Below are positions 1 through 6,700 of a stretch of 6,711 bases of DNA, piece after piece. A program made the translations under genes and the position numbers. The notes under the pieces are model-generated. The model was not told where the DNA came from. It saw only the letters and a program-made list of their open reading frames with translations, and did no database searches. Positions within the stretch are counted from its first letter, which is position 1, and every line of letters begins with the position of its first letter. The stretch comes from a bacterium. GTDB taxonomy: Bacteria; JAHJDO01. Location: contig JAUWOV010000085.1 of NCBI GenBank assembly GCA_030611945.1, positions 1 through 6,711 on the forward strand, written 5' to 3'.

Positions 1-150
1 ATGACTTTTCCTTTTTGTTTTGATTGTAACTTATTATTTAACAACTGGTTACATTATATCAAGGCTGGAGGAAAAGTCAAGAAATTAATGTTTGCAACTT
101 TCTGTGTAACAGTGAGTTGTGAATTTTGCAGTAGTCATAAAATGAATTAG
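1..150 (+). CDS. Doubtful short or 3'-partial ORF with two CxxC pairs
   Basis: A reading frame is open from the first base of the window to a TAG at 148-150 (49 codons), ending 18 bases before the groES start. It may continue to the left, so this could be the tail of a larger gene. The peptide has five cysteines, with C-x2-C at residues 6-9 and C-x2-C at residues 40-43 (SCEFC), which is the spacing of a zinc ribbon. I do not recognise a family, no ribosome binding site precedes base 1 in view, and an open frame of this length can occur by chance. The same stretch must also hold the groES promoter if the operon starts here. I found no convincing sigma-70 promoter and no CIRCE (HrcA) operator in 1-168. 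Confidence 0.2.
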   Translation: MTFPFCFDCNLLFNNWLHYIKAGGKVKKLMFATFCVTVSCEFCSSHKMN

Positions 151-152
151 AA

Positions 153-158
153 AGGAGG
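153..158 (+). promoter_or_regulatory. Shine-Dalgarno sequence of the first groES
   Basis: AGGAGG is a full-strength ribosome binding site ending ten bases before the ATG at 169. The same frame also has a GTG at 160, but that codon is only one base from the Shine-Dalgarno sequence and cannot use it. The ATG at 169 also gives the usual GroES N-terminus (MTVKPLGDR), so the start is set at 169. Confidence 0.85.
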
Positions 159-168
159 GGTGAAAAAC

Positions 169-456
169 ATGACGGTTAAACCGCTTGGTGACAGGATCTT
201 AGTTAAGAGATTGGAAGGGGAAGACAAGATAGGAAGCATAATAGTTCCTGATGCAGCTAAGGAAAAGTCTCAGAAAGCAGAGATTATTGCTGTAGGAGAG
301 GGAAGAAGGACAGATGAAGGGAAACTGGTTTCCCTTGAGGTTAAAAAGGGAGACAAGATACTTATTGGTAAGTACGCAGGCACAGATATAAAGATTGACG
401 GCGAAGAATATATCATTATGAAGCAGGAAGATGTAATGGGGATTTTTAAGAACTAA
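169..456 (+). CDS. groES: Co-chaperonin GroES, divergent copy (GroES1)
   Basis: This 95-residue protein is the lid of the GroEL folding chamber and acts in the cytoplasm as a heptamer. The family is clear from PLGDRILVKRLE at residues 5-16, the VKKGDKI stretch at 58-64, YAGT at 69-72 and the closing IDGEEYIIMKQEDV. Length is normal. The mobile loop that docks on GroEL is unusual: residues 21-28 read IGSIIVPD where the family has GGI(I/V)LPD, so the second loop glycine is serine and the loop is one residue shorter than in the second GroES downstream. Two further positions depart from common forms: KEKSQ in place of KEKPQ at 31-35, and alanine 37 in place of the glycine before E-I/V-I/V-A-V-G. 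groEL follows after 32 bases, so the two are surely cotranscribed. The hydrophobic I-I-V tripeptide is kept, so GroEL binding is likely but may differ in strength. Confidence 0.95.
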   Translation: MTVKPLGDRILVKRLEGEDKIGSIIVPDAAKEKSQKAEIIAVGEGRRTDEGKLVSLEVKKGDKILIGKYAGTDIKIDGEEYIIMKQEDVMGIFKN

Positions 457-482
457 GGATAAAAAAACAAAAAAAGGAGTAA

Positions 483-2132
<1,650 letters not shown>

Positions 2133-2152
2133 AATAAGTAAGAAATGGTTAA

Positions 2153-2184
2153 TTGTAGAGGCACGGCGTGCCGTGCCCCTACAA
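2153..2184. repeat. 32-base palindromic element between groEL and groES2
   Basis: The segment is an almost perfect inverted repeat. GGCACGG at 2160-2166 pairs with CCGTGCC at 2171-2177, extended by the C2167-G2170 pair. After one A-C mismatch (2159/2178), TTGTAG at 2153-2158 pairs with CTACAA at 2179-2184. It is far richer in G+C than its surroundings. From memory, GTAGGGGCACGG-type palindromes recur in many bacterial genomes, including cyanobacteria and candidate phyla, and this copy looks like one member. It ends six bases before the Shine-Dalgarno sequence of the second groES. No T run follows, so it is not a standard terminator. It would fold in the mRNA and may affect transcript processing or the amount of GroES2 made. 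The dispersed-repeat assignment is recall and inference; the palindrome is directly visible. Confidence 0.8.
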
Positions 2185-2204
2185 ATTCATAAGGAGATAA
2201 AAAT

Positions 2205-2492
2205 ATGAATTTAGTACCTTTAGAAGATAGGGTTATTGTAAAGAGATTGGAAGCTGAGGATAAGACAAAGGGAGGAATCATTCTTCCTGATACAGCTAAG
2301 GAAAAACCGCAAAAGGGTGAGATTATAGCTATTGGAAGCGGAAAAATGTTGGAAGACGGAAAGAAACAGTCAATGAGCGTTAAAAAAGGCGACAAAGTTA
2401 TTTTTGCGTCATACGCAGGCACAGAAGTGCAAATTGACGGTGAAGAGCATCTCATAATGAAAGAGGAAGACATCTTAGCTATTATAGAATAG
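2205..2492 (+). CDS. groES: Co-chaperonin GroES, canonical copy (GroES2)
   Basis: This 95-residue second co-chaperonin would also cap GroEL. It carries the standard mobile loop [18 protein letters not shown] at residues 23-40, with both loop glycines and the following glycine that the first copy lacks. [12 protein letters not shown] at 5-16 and VKKGDKV near 59-65 complete the family pattern. By hand alignment it matches the first GroES at about 54 of 94 positions, which is an old duplication or separate acquisition, not a recent copy. AAGGAG at 2191-2196 sits eight bases before the ATG. It is the last gene of the chaperonin operon, behind a stable palindrome and ahead of a strong hairpin. The canonical loop makes this copy the better candidate for the general GroEL partner. 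Confidence 0.97.
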   Translation: MNLVPLEDRVIVKRLEAEDKTKGGIILPDTAKEKPQKGEIIAIGSGKMLEDGKKQSMSVKKGDKVIFASYAGTEVQIDGEEHLIMKEEDILAIIE

Positions 2493-2511
2493 TGACGACA
2501 GTCTTTTTTAG

Positions 2512-2560
2512 ATAAGCCTCCTGTACCCCGAATGCTTTGGGGATTGGAGGCTTATTTGTT
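2512..2560 (+). terminator. Rho-independent terminator after groES2
   Basis: ATAAGCCTCC at 2512-2521 pairs perfectly with GGAGGCTTAT at 2546-2555. An inner stem forms from CCCC at 2526-2529 and GGGG at 2539-2542, extended through GAA/TTT to a three-base loop. The sequence then reads TTTGTT, an interrupted T tract. It ends the chaperonin operon 20 bases after the groES2 stop. It also lies directly before the protease gene, so readthrough would give low protease expression and the hairpin could act as an attenuator. Confidence 0.75.
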
Positions 2561-2564
2561 AAGT

Positions 2565-2568
2565 GGAG
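2565..2568 (+). promoter_or_regulatory. Ribosome binding site that sets the protease start at TTG 2576
   Basis: GGAG stands seven bases before a TTG codon at 2576. A longer in-frame choice, TTG at 2537, lies inside the terminator hairpin and has no usable Shine-Dalgarno sequence, so the 2576 start is preferred. Confidence 0.6.
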
Positions 2569-2575
2569 AATAGAA

Positions 2576-3763
2576 TTGGCTAAAGAAAACACATCTCATA
2601 ATCCAATACGCCTTCAGAAACTGACGTATCTTTTAATTGTTGTTCTATTGATTTATGGAAGTGTAAATCTATGGAGAAATTTTGCGAGTTCCAAGCATAA
2701 GAAAGCAAAAATTTTCCTAAAGACTTTTAATATCATCCAATCCCGCTACATAGATGAAACAGAGTCCAAATATCTTATATACAGCGCTGTTGATGGCATG
2801 GTTAAGAGTCTTGGGGATCCGTACAGCCAGTTTATATCACAGGAAGCGTATGGTGAAGTTAGGATATTTGAAAAAGGTGAATATGGAGGGCTGGGAATAG
2901 TTGTAGGAATAAGGAATAATAAGGTCATAGTTATTTCACCCATAGAAGGTACTCCTGCAGATGAAGCCGGTATAAAACCCGGGGATGTTATTGTGAAAAT
3001 AGACGAAATAAGCTGTGTTGGATTGTCGTTGCCAGAAGTAGTGAAAAAGCTTAGAGGAGAAGAAGGAACAAAAGTTTCGTTGCATATAGAACGCGGGAAA
3101 CATCAAAGACTTTTGCATTTTGAAATTATTAGAAAAATCATAGAACTTAAATCGGTTTATTCTAAATTAATAAATAATGACATGGGATATATTAGAATTG
3201 TAGATTTTGGAAACGGAACATTAAAGAGTTTTAAAGACGCTATAGCCAGTTTTGATAAAAAAGAGATAAAGTCTCTTATTTTAGATCTAAGAAATAATCC
3301 GGGTGGATTTATTGGTCAGGCGGTAGAGATATCAGATTGTTTTTTATCTAATGGATTAATAGTAAAAACAAAGGGACGGGATAGAAGTCAGACTAAGACA
3401 TATAGAGCAACAAACAGCGAAGAAGATATACATCTGCCATTAGTCGTATTAATAAATAAAGGCAGCGCCAGCGCAGCGGAGATCGTTGCCGGCGCCTTGC
3501 AGTGTAATAAACGCGCAACCATAATAGGAACAACCAGTTTTGGAAAGGGATCAGTGCAGGGCATTTTTCATTTGCCTGATAAAACGGCCATTTGCCTAAC
3601 CATTGCCAGATATTATATTCCTGACGGTAGCTTAATTGACGGGAAAGGCATCCAGCCTGATATAGAAATCAAAATTCCTGAATCATGGTATGAGAAATCA
3701 ATAAAGGAACAAATTGAATTACTTGATCCTCAATTAGAGAAGGCAGTGGAGATATTATCTTAA
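2576..3763 (+). CDS. Carboxy-terminal processing serine protease, S41 family (CtpA-like)
   Basis: This is a membrane-anchored protease of the Prc/CtpA/Tsp family, which trims or degrades envelope proteins by recognising their C-termini. From the TTG at 2576 it has 395 residues. Order of parts: a short basic N-terminus, one hydrophobic anchor at about 16-33 (LTYLLIVVLLIYGS), a helical segment, a PDZ domain at about 92-182 with the GLGI carboxylate-binding loop at 105-108 and the GIKPGD motif, then the S41 core. The catalytic dyad is visible: the nucleophile is Ser299 in GSASAAEIVAGAL and the general base is Lys324 in FGKGSVQ, with the family's 25-residue spacing, plus Gln328. LDLRNNPGG at 236-244 is the usual core motif. 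The catalytic domain should face the periplasm. It follows the groE terminator and has no obvious promoter of its own. Its stop is one base from the stop of the converging lipoprotein gene. Family assignment is firm; the substrate is unknown. Confidence 0.93.
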   Translation: MAKENTSHNPIRLQKLTYLLIVVLLIYGSVNLWRNFASSKHKKAKIFLKTFNIIQSRYIDETESKYLIYSAVDGMVKSLGDPYSQFISQEAYGEVRIFEKGEYGGLGIVVGIRNNKVIVISPIEGTPADEAGIKPGDVIVKIDEISCVGLSLPEVVKKLRGEEGTKVSLHIERGKHQRLLHFEIIRKIIELKSVYSKLINNDMGYIRIVDFGNGTLKSFKDAIASFDKKEIKSLILDLRNNPGGFIGQAVEISDCFLSNGLIVKTKGRDRSQTKTYRATNSEEDIHLPLVVLINKGSASAAEIVAGALQCNKRATIIGTTSFGKGSVQGIFHLPDKTAICLTIARYYIPDGSLIDGKGIQPDIEIKIPESWYEKSIKEQIELLDPQLEKAVEILS

Positions 3764-3764
3764 A

Positions 3765-4448
3765 TTATTCGCCATATCCAGGAATAACTAGTTTTTGCCC
3801 AATAGATAAAAAGTCAGGGTCCTCAATGTTGTTTTCCTGAATAATTGTTCTGGAAGGGATACCAAAACGGACAGCAATTTCAATTAGGGTATCTCCTTTT
3901 TGAACAATATAATATTTTCCATCTTCTAATTCTTCAGCGCTTAATTTAGGAGAATCAGGGTGTAGATTATCTATTTGTTTTTTTATCTTTCCGATTTCTT
4001 TTAAAAGTTCGTCAAGCACTATTTCAATTTTTTTGTTAAAGTTTTGCTTGTCTTTCTTTTGTGTTCTCAATAGGTTATTATATGCAGTCTTTAGCTGGTC
4101 TATCTGTTTTTGAATAGAGGCAATGTTATTACTTAGAGATGTAATGTTTTTGTTTGTATTAATGCTATTATTATTCAATTGGTCTCTAAACTGAGTGCAA
4201 AACAGCTCAACCTGTTCATTAATATCGCGAAGGTGTTTGTCTTTTTCTGACAGAGAGCCCTGTATCTTATCTGTCTCATCCTTTAATAAGAGAATCTGCT
4301 CACTTAGTCCAACCTGGCTTTCCTGTATTGTGCCGACATCTTCTTTTGTAGCTATCTTAGTTATTACACAACCTGATAAAAAAACAGTGAACAGTGAACA
4401 GCAAACAGTAAGTAGTAAGATTTTGTTGGATAATCTAACTTTTTTCAT
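3765..4448 (-). CDS. Lipoprotein with coiled coil and C-terminal LysM domain
   Basis: The 227-residue product begins with a lipoprotein signal peptide: KK near the N-terminus, a hydrophobic run, and a lipobox LSGC with Cys27 as the acylated residue. Residues about 35-162 are polar, rich in Lys, Glu, Gln and Asn, with heptad-like spacing of Leu and Ile, indicating one or more long coiled coils. Residues about 179-223 form a LysM domain (YYIVQKGDTLIEIAVRFGI, later SIGQKLVIP), which binds the GlcNAc backbone of peptidoglycan. It would link a lipid-anchored coiled coil to the cell wall. It begins 16 bases after the pal stop and lacks a clear Shine-Dalgarno sequence, so it probably depends on translational coupling to pal. 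In many diderms the gene after pal is cpoB/ybgF, a coiled coil with TPR repeats; here the coiled coil is present but LysM takes the place of TPRs. The exact role is not known. Confidence 0.88.
   Translation of the reverse strand: MKKVRLSNKILLLTVCCSLFTVFLSGCVITKIATKEDVGTIQESQVGLSEQILLLKDETDKIQGSLSEKDKHLRDINEQVELFCTQFRDQLNNNSINTNKNITSLSNNIASIQKQIDQLKTAYNNLLRTQKKDKQNFNKKIEIVLDELLKEIGKIKKQIDNLHPDSPKLSAEELEDGKYYIVQKGDTLIEIAVRFGIPSRTIIQENNIEDPDFLSIGQKLVIPGYGE
4383..4410. repeat. Heptamer tandem repeat inside a signal-peptide coding region
   Basis: Four consecutive seven-base units read AACAGTG, AACAGTG, AACAGCA and AACAGTA on the plus strand, followed by a degenerate fifth. On the coding strand they encode most of the hydrophobic core of the LysM lipoprotein signal peptide (TVCCSLFTV). 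Because seven is not a multiple of three, gain or loss of one unit would shift the frame. Confidence 0.6.
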
Positions 4449-4464
4449 AAAAGGAATAAGATTA

Positions 4465-4992
4465 TTACTGCGAAATTAGAAGATGCGCTCTTCTGTTTTT
4501 TGCCCAGGCCTTTTCATTATGTCCTATATCAGCAGGCTTATCTTCTCCATAGGTTATTGTGTATAATCTTGACGGAGAGATACCTAATCCTGTTAGATAC
4601 CTGCGCACACCCAAGGATCTCTGTTCGCCGAGTATGAGATTAAACTTTCTAGAACCTCGCTCATCGCAATGTCCTTCAATCATTAGGCGCGCATTTCTAT
4701 GCTTTTTTAACCATGCCGCAACTTTCTCCAATGTGGATATTGCGTCTTTTCCCAGACGATAGCTGTCATAATTAAATAGAATGTCAGAAAATATTACTTT
4801 TTCCTCTGCACTGGGTTCTGCAAATATTATATCACCAACAGGTCTTTCCAGAGGAATATTTTCTCCCTTAATTGCAGACATTTGGGCTTGCTTTATACGG
4901 TCTTCATTTGTGAACTTCTTTAATGTTGAACATCCACCCAAGCATAGTGAAAGCGATAAAGCCCCAGACACAATCATTAAGAAAATCTTCAT
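4465..4992 (-). CDS. pal: Peptidoglycan-associated lipoprotein Pal (OmpA family)
   Basis: The 175-residue protein is the outer-membrane lipoprotein of the Tol-Pal system, tethering the outer membrane to peptidoglycan and helping it constrict at division. A lipoprotein signal peptide ends in LGGC with Cys21 as the lipidated residue. A linker of about 45 residues leads to the OmpA-like domain at about 66-174: VIFSDILFNYDSYRL, then GHCDERGSRKFNLILGEQR with Asp110 and Arg125 in the positions that bind the diaminopimelate of peptidoglycan, then YGEDKP and a closing NRRAHLLIS. Length is normal. AAGGAG (complement of 4998-5003) lies five bases before the ATG. It is the first gene of a two-gene operon with the LysM lipoprotein and has a good promoter upstream. 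tolA, tolB, tolQ and tolR are not in the window. The cysteine in GHCDERG is a known variant of the more common threonine. Confidence 0.96.
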   Translation of the reverse strand: MKIFLMIVSGALSLSLCLGGCSTLKKFTNEDRIKQAQMSAIKGENIPLERPVGDIIFAEPSAEEKVIFSDILFNYDSYRLGKDAISTLEKVAAWLKKHRNARLMIEGHCDERGSRKFNLILGEQRSLGVRRYLTGLGISPSRLYTITYGEDKPADIGHNEKAWAKNRRAHLLISQ

Positions 4993-5015
4993 AATTGCTC
5001 CTTATTTTTTTGTAT

Positions 5016-5031
5016 GCTAGAATAATCTAGC
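5016..5031. repeat. Short perfect palindrome in the pal leader
   Basis: GCTAGA at 5016-5021 pairs with TCTAGC at 5026-5031 around a four-base loop. It falls within the first 20 or so transcribed bases of the predicted pal message and just upstream of the pal ribosome binding site. It also overlaps a weak possible plus-strand promoter (TTGCTC at 4995, extended -10 TGCTAGAAT ending at 5023) for the downstream sugar-nucleotide gene. It may be an operator or a leader hairpin. Confidence 0.4.
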
Positions 5032-5033
5032 GT

Positions 5034-5052
5034 TATGTTAAAATCTAACATA
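5034..5052. promoter_or_regulatory. Palindrome over the pal -10 element (candidate operator)
   Basis: TATGTTA at 5034-5040 and TAACATA at 5046-5052 form seven-base inverted arms with a five-base spacer. The site covers the predicted -10 box and start point of the pal promoter, the classic position for a repressor. The binding protein, if any, is unknown. AT-rich DNA makes chance palindromes fairly common. Confidence 0.35.
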
Positions 5053-5070
5053 TAGAATCAGTTATGTCAA
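5042..5070 (-). promoter_or_regulatory. Sigma-70-type promoter of the pal operon
   Basis: On the minus strand a perfect -35 box TTGACA (5070-5065) is followed after 17 bases by TAGATT (5047-5042), preceded by TGT as in an extended -10. Transcription would begin near 5035, leaving a leader of about 43 bases before the pal ATG. Confidence 0.65.
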
Positions 5071-5101
5071 TGTTTGTTGCATGGAGATAAAAGAGAATTG
5101 A

Positions 5102-6529
5102 ATGAACATAGATAAGATTAAAAACAAATTGCGAAATTATAATCAGGAACATGTTCTTAAATGGTGGGAACAGTTAGGTGATATTCAACGCAAAGAACTT
5201 CTTCAGGATATTGAGAGTATTGATTTTGAGCTCATGGGGAAATTAGTTAATCAGTACATTGGAAGAAAGGAAATCTCTATATCATTTGATGATATTAAAA
5301 GTCCGGAAATTATTAAAATCCCAGGCGCTGAATCCGAGATATTGCGTCAGAAAGAGGCAAGAGAGATAGGAGAGCAGTGCATCAGAAATGGTAAAGCAGC
5401 TTGCTTTGTTGTTGCAGGAGGGCAGGGAACAAGGCTTGGGTTTGAAGGGCCGAAAGGAGCGTATCCTATTGGTCCAATATTCGGCAGCAGCATATTTCAG
5501 TTTCATGCAGAGAAGATACTTAAAGCACAGCAAAAATATAATGCTCGGCTCATGTGGTACATTATGACAAGCAAGCCGCTTCATGAGCAAACAATAGAAT
5601 TTTTTGAAGATAATAAATATTTCGGTATGAATAAAGATCAGGTGCGCTTCTTTTCTCAAAGAATGCTTCCTGCAATAGATAAACACGGCAAATTTCTTAT
5701 GAGTTCAAAGCATGAAATTTCCAAAAGCCCGGATGGACATGGGGGAGCTTTGTTTGCTCTCAGGGATAGTGGAGCGATTGATGAAATGCAGAAAATGGGT
5801 ATTGAATATATAAGCTATTTTCAAATAGATAATCTTATTGTCAAGGTATTAGATCCCGTTTTTATTGGCAACCATCTAAAAGCGGGCGCTCAGATGTCAA
5901 ATAAAGTAACACCAAAAATTACTCCTTCGGAAAAAGTCGGAGCGGTTGTAATAATGGATAAGAAATATGCTGTTATTGAATACAGCGATTTGCCGAAAGA
6001 GCATATGAGCGACAAAGATAAAGACGGGTCTCTGAAATTTAATGCAGGAAGCATAGCAATTCATATATTAAATACAGAGTTTGCAAAGTCTCTTACTGAA
6101 GAAGGGATGAAACTTCCATATCATATAGCAGAGAAGAACATACCTTATGTGGATAATAGCGGAGAGCATATTAAGCCAAAGGACAAGAATGGAATAAAAT
6201 TTGAAACATTTATTTTCGATGCATTAAAGTTTGCTGAGAATGTTATAAACATGGAAGTTATACGCAAGGATGAATTCTCTCCAATAAAAAGTTTGAGAGG
6301 CGCAGATTCTGTTGAAAGTGGAAGGCAACTTTATATAAATAGATGCGCGCGCTGGCTCATGGAGGCAGGGCTTAATATTCCATTTGACAAAAAAGGGAAT
6401 GTAAAAATCAAGATAGAGATCAGCCCATTATTTGCAAACTCTCCGGACGATTTGCAACGTAAGAACTTGAGTCCAATAGATACTACAGAAGACATATATT
6501 TGGTTTTAAAAATACGAAACTTTAAATAA
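5102..6529 (+). CDS. UDP-sugar pyrophosphorylase, UAP1-like (UDPGP family)
   Basis: The 475-residue cytoplasmic enzyme belongs to the eukaryotic-type UDPGP family, which joins UTP and a sugar 1-phosphate to give a UDP-sugar and pyrophosphate. The uridyl-binding signature VVAGGQGTRLG is at 103-113, followed by PKG at 117-119. Other blocks match human UAP1 closely as I recall it: QIDNLIVKVLDPVFIG at 241-256, FNAGSIAIH at 313-321, IPYVD at 347-351, IKPKDKNGIKFETFIFD at 357-373 and DEFSPIK at 390-396. This favours GlcNAc-1-phosphate as substrate. However, residues 210-215 read PDGHGG, whereas UAP1 has PDGNGG and UDP-glucose pyrophosphorylases have PPGHGD, so the sugar is not certain. The product would feed cell-wall, lipopolysaccharide or glycan synthesis. 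The ATG at 5102 has only a weak AAGAG (5091-5095) as ribosome binding site. It diverges from pal. No clear terminator follows. Confidence 0.88.
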   Translation: MNIDKIKNKLRNYNQEHVLKWWEQLGDIQRKELLQDIESIDFELMGKLVNQYIGRKEISISFDDIKSPEIIKIPGAESEILRQKEAREIGEQCIRNGKAACFVVAGGQGTRLGFEGPKGAYPIGPIFGSSIFQFHAEKILKAQQKYNARLMWYIMTSKPLHEQTIEFFEDNKYFGMNKDQVRFFSQRMLPAIDKHGKFLMSSKHEISKSPDGHGGALFALRDSGAIDEMQKMGIEYISYFQIDNLIVKVLDPVFIGNHLKAGAQMSNKVTPKITPSEKVGAVVIMDKKYAVIEYSDLPKEHMSDKDKDGSLKFNAGSIAIHILNTEFAKSLTEEGMKLPYHIAEKNIPYVDNSGEHIKPKDKNGIKFETFIFDALKFAENVINMEVIRKDEFSPIKSLRGADSVESGRQLYINRCARWLMEAGLNIPFDKKGNVKIKIEISPLFANSPDDLQRKNLSPIDTTEDIYLVLKIRNFK

Positions 6530-6559
6530 CATTTTAAAGAATTCCCAAAAACACAATAC

Positions 6560-6700
6560 TTAACTGTTTCGCATAAAACAAAAACACGCACTCAAATCTT
6601 TAACCATCCGGATTCTCTCATTTAATCGGTGATTGCCAAAGACATTTTTACAATCCATAAGCAAACACACCCGTTCAATCATATTACGCGAATATAAACA
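6560..6700 (-). pseudogene. Possible decayed transposase C-terminus
   Basis: The 182 bases after the pyrophosphorylase gene hold no intact gene. On the minus strand one frame runs from after a TAG (6703-6701) to a TAA (6562-6560), about 46 codons, with an ATG at 6682. Its opening residues YSRNMIERV recall the Y-x-R-x3-E core near the C-terminus of IS4/IS5-type DDE transposases. The remainder does not continue the family pattern, and I saw no inverted repeats or target duplications. It may be a remnant truncated by the stop, or chance. The flank beyond 6711 would decide. Confidence 0.2.

Noticed and set aside
38-64. TTAACAACT as a CIRCE half site
   Set aside because: It has several mismatches to TTAGCACTC and no matching second arm nine bases later.
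160-168. GTG at 160 as the groES1 start
   Set aside because: It is one base after the AGGAGG sequence. The ATG at 169 has proper spacing and the family N-terminus.
2153-2184. Palindrome read as a Rho-independent terminator of groEL
   Set aside because: No T tract follows the stem on the plus strand, and a well-placed groES2 ribosome binding site comes next.
3745-3785. Bidirectional terminator between the converging genes
   Set aside because: The only pairing (TGGA..TAT with ATATCCA) is short and interrupted, and no flanking T or A tracts support termination.
4195-5020. Plus-strand open frames opposite pal and the LysM lipoprotein (4195-4479, 4559-4762, 4781-5020)
   Set aside because: The minus-strand frames encode full recognisable proteins with signal peptides. 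The plus-strand frames show no domains or start signals.
5282-5686. Minus-strand open frame of 134 codons inside the pyrophosphorylase gene
   Set aside because: It lies opposite the most conserved part of the UDPGP domain and has no family features of its own.
6521-6541. TTTAAA repeats after the pyrophosphorylase stop as a terminator
   Set aside because: The arms are six A/T bases only, with no G+C stem and no T run.
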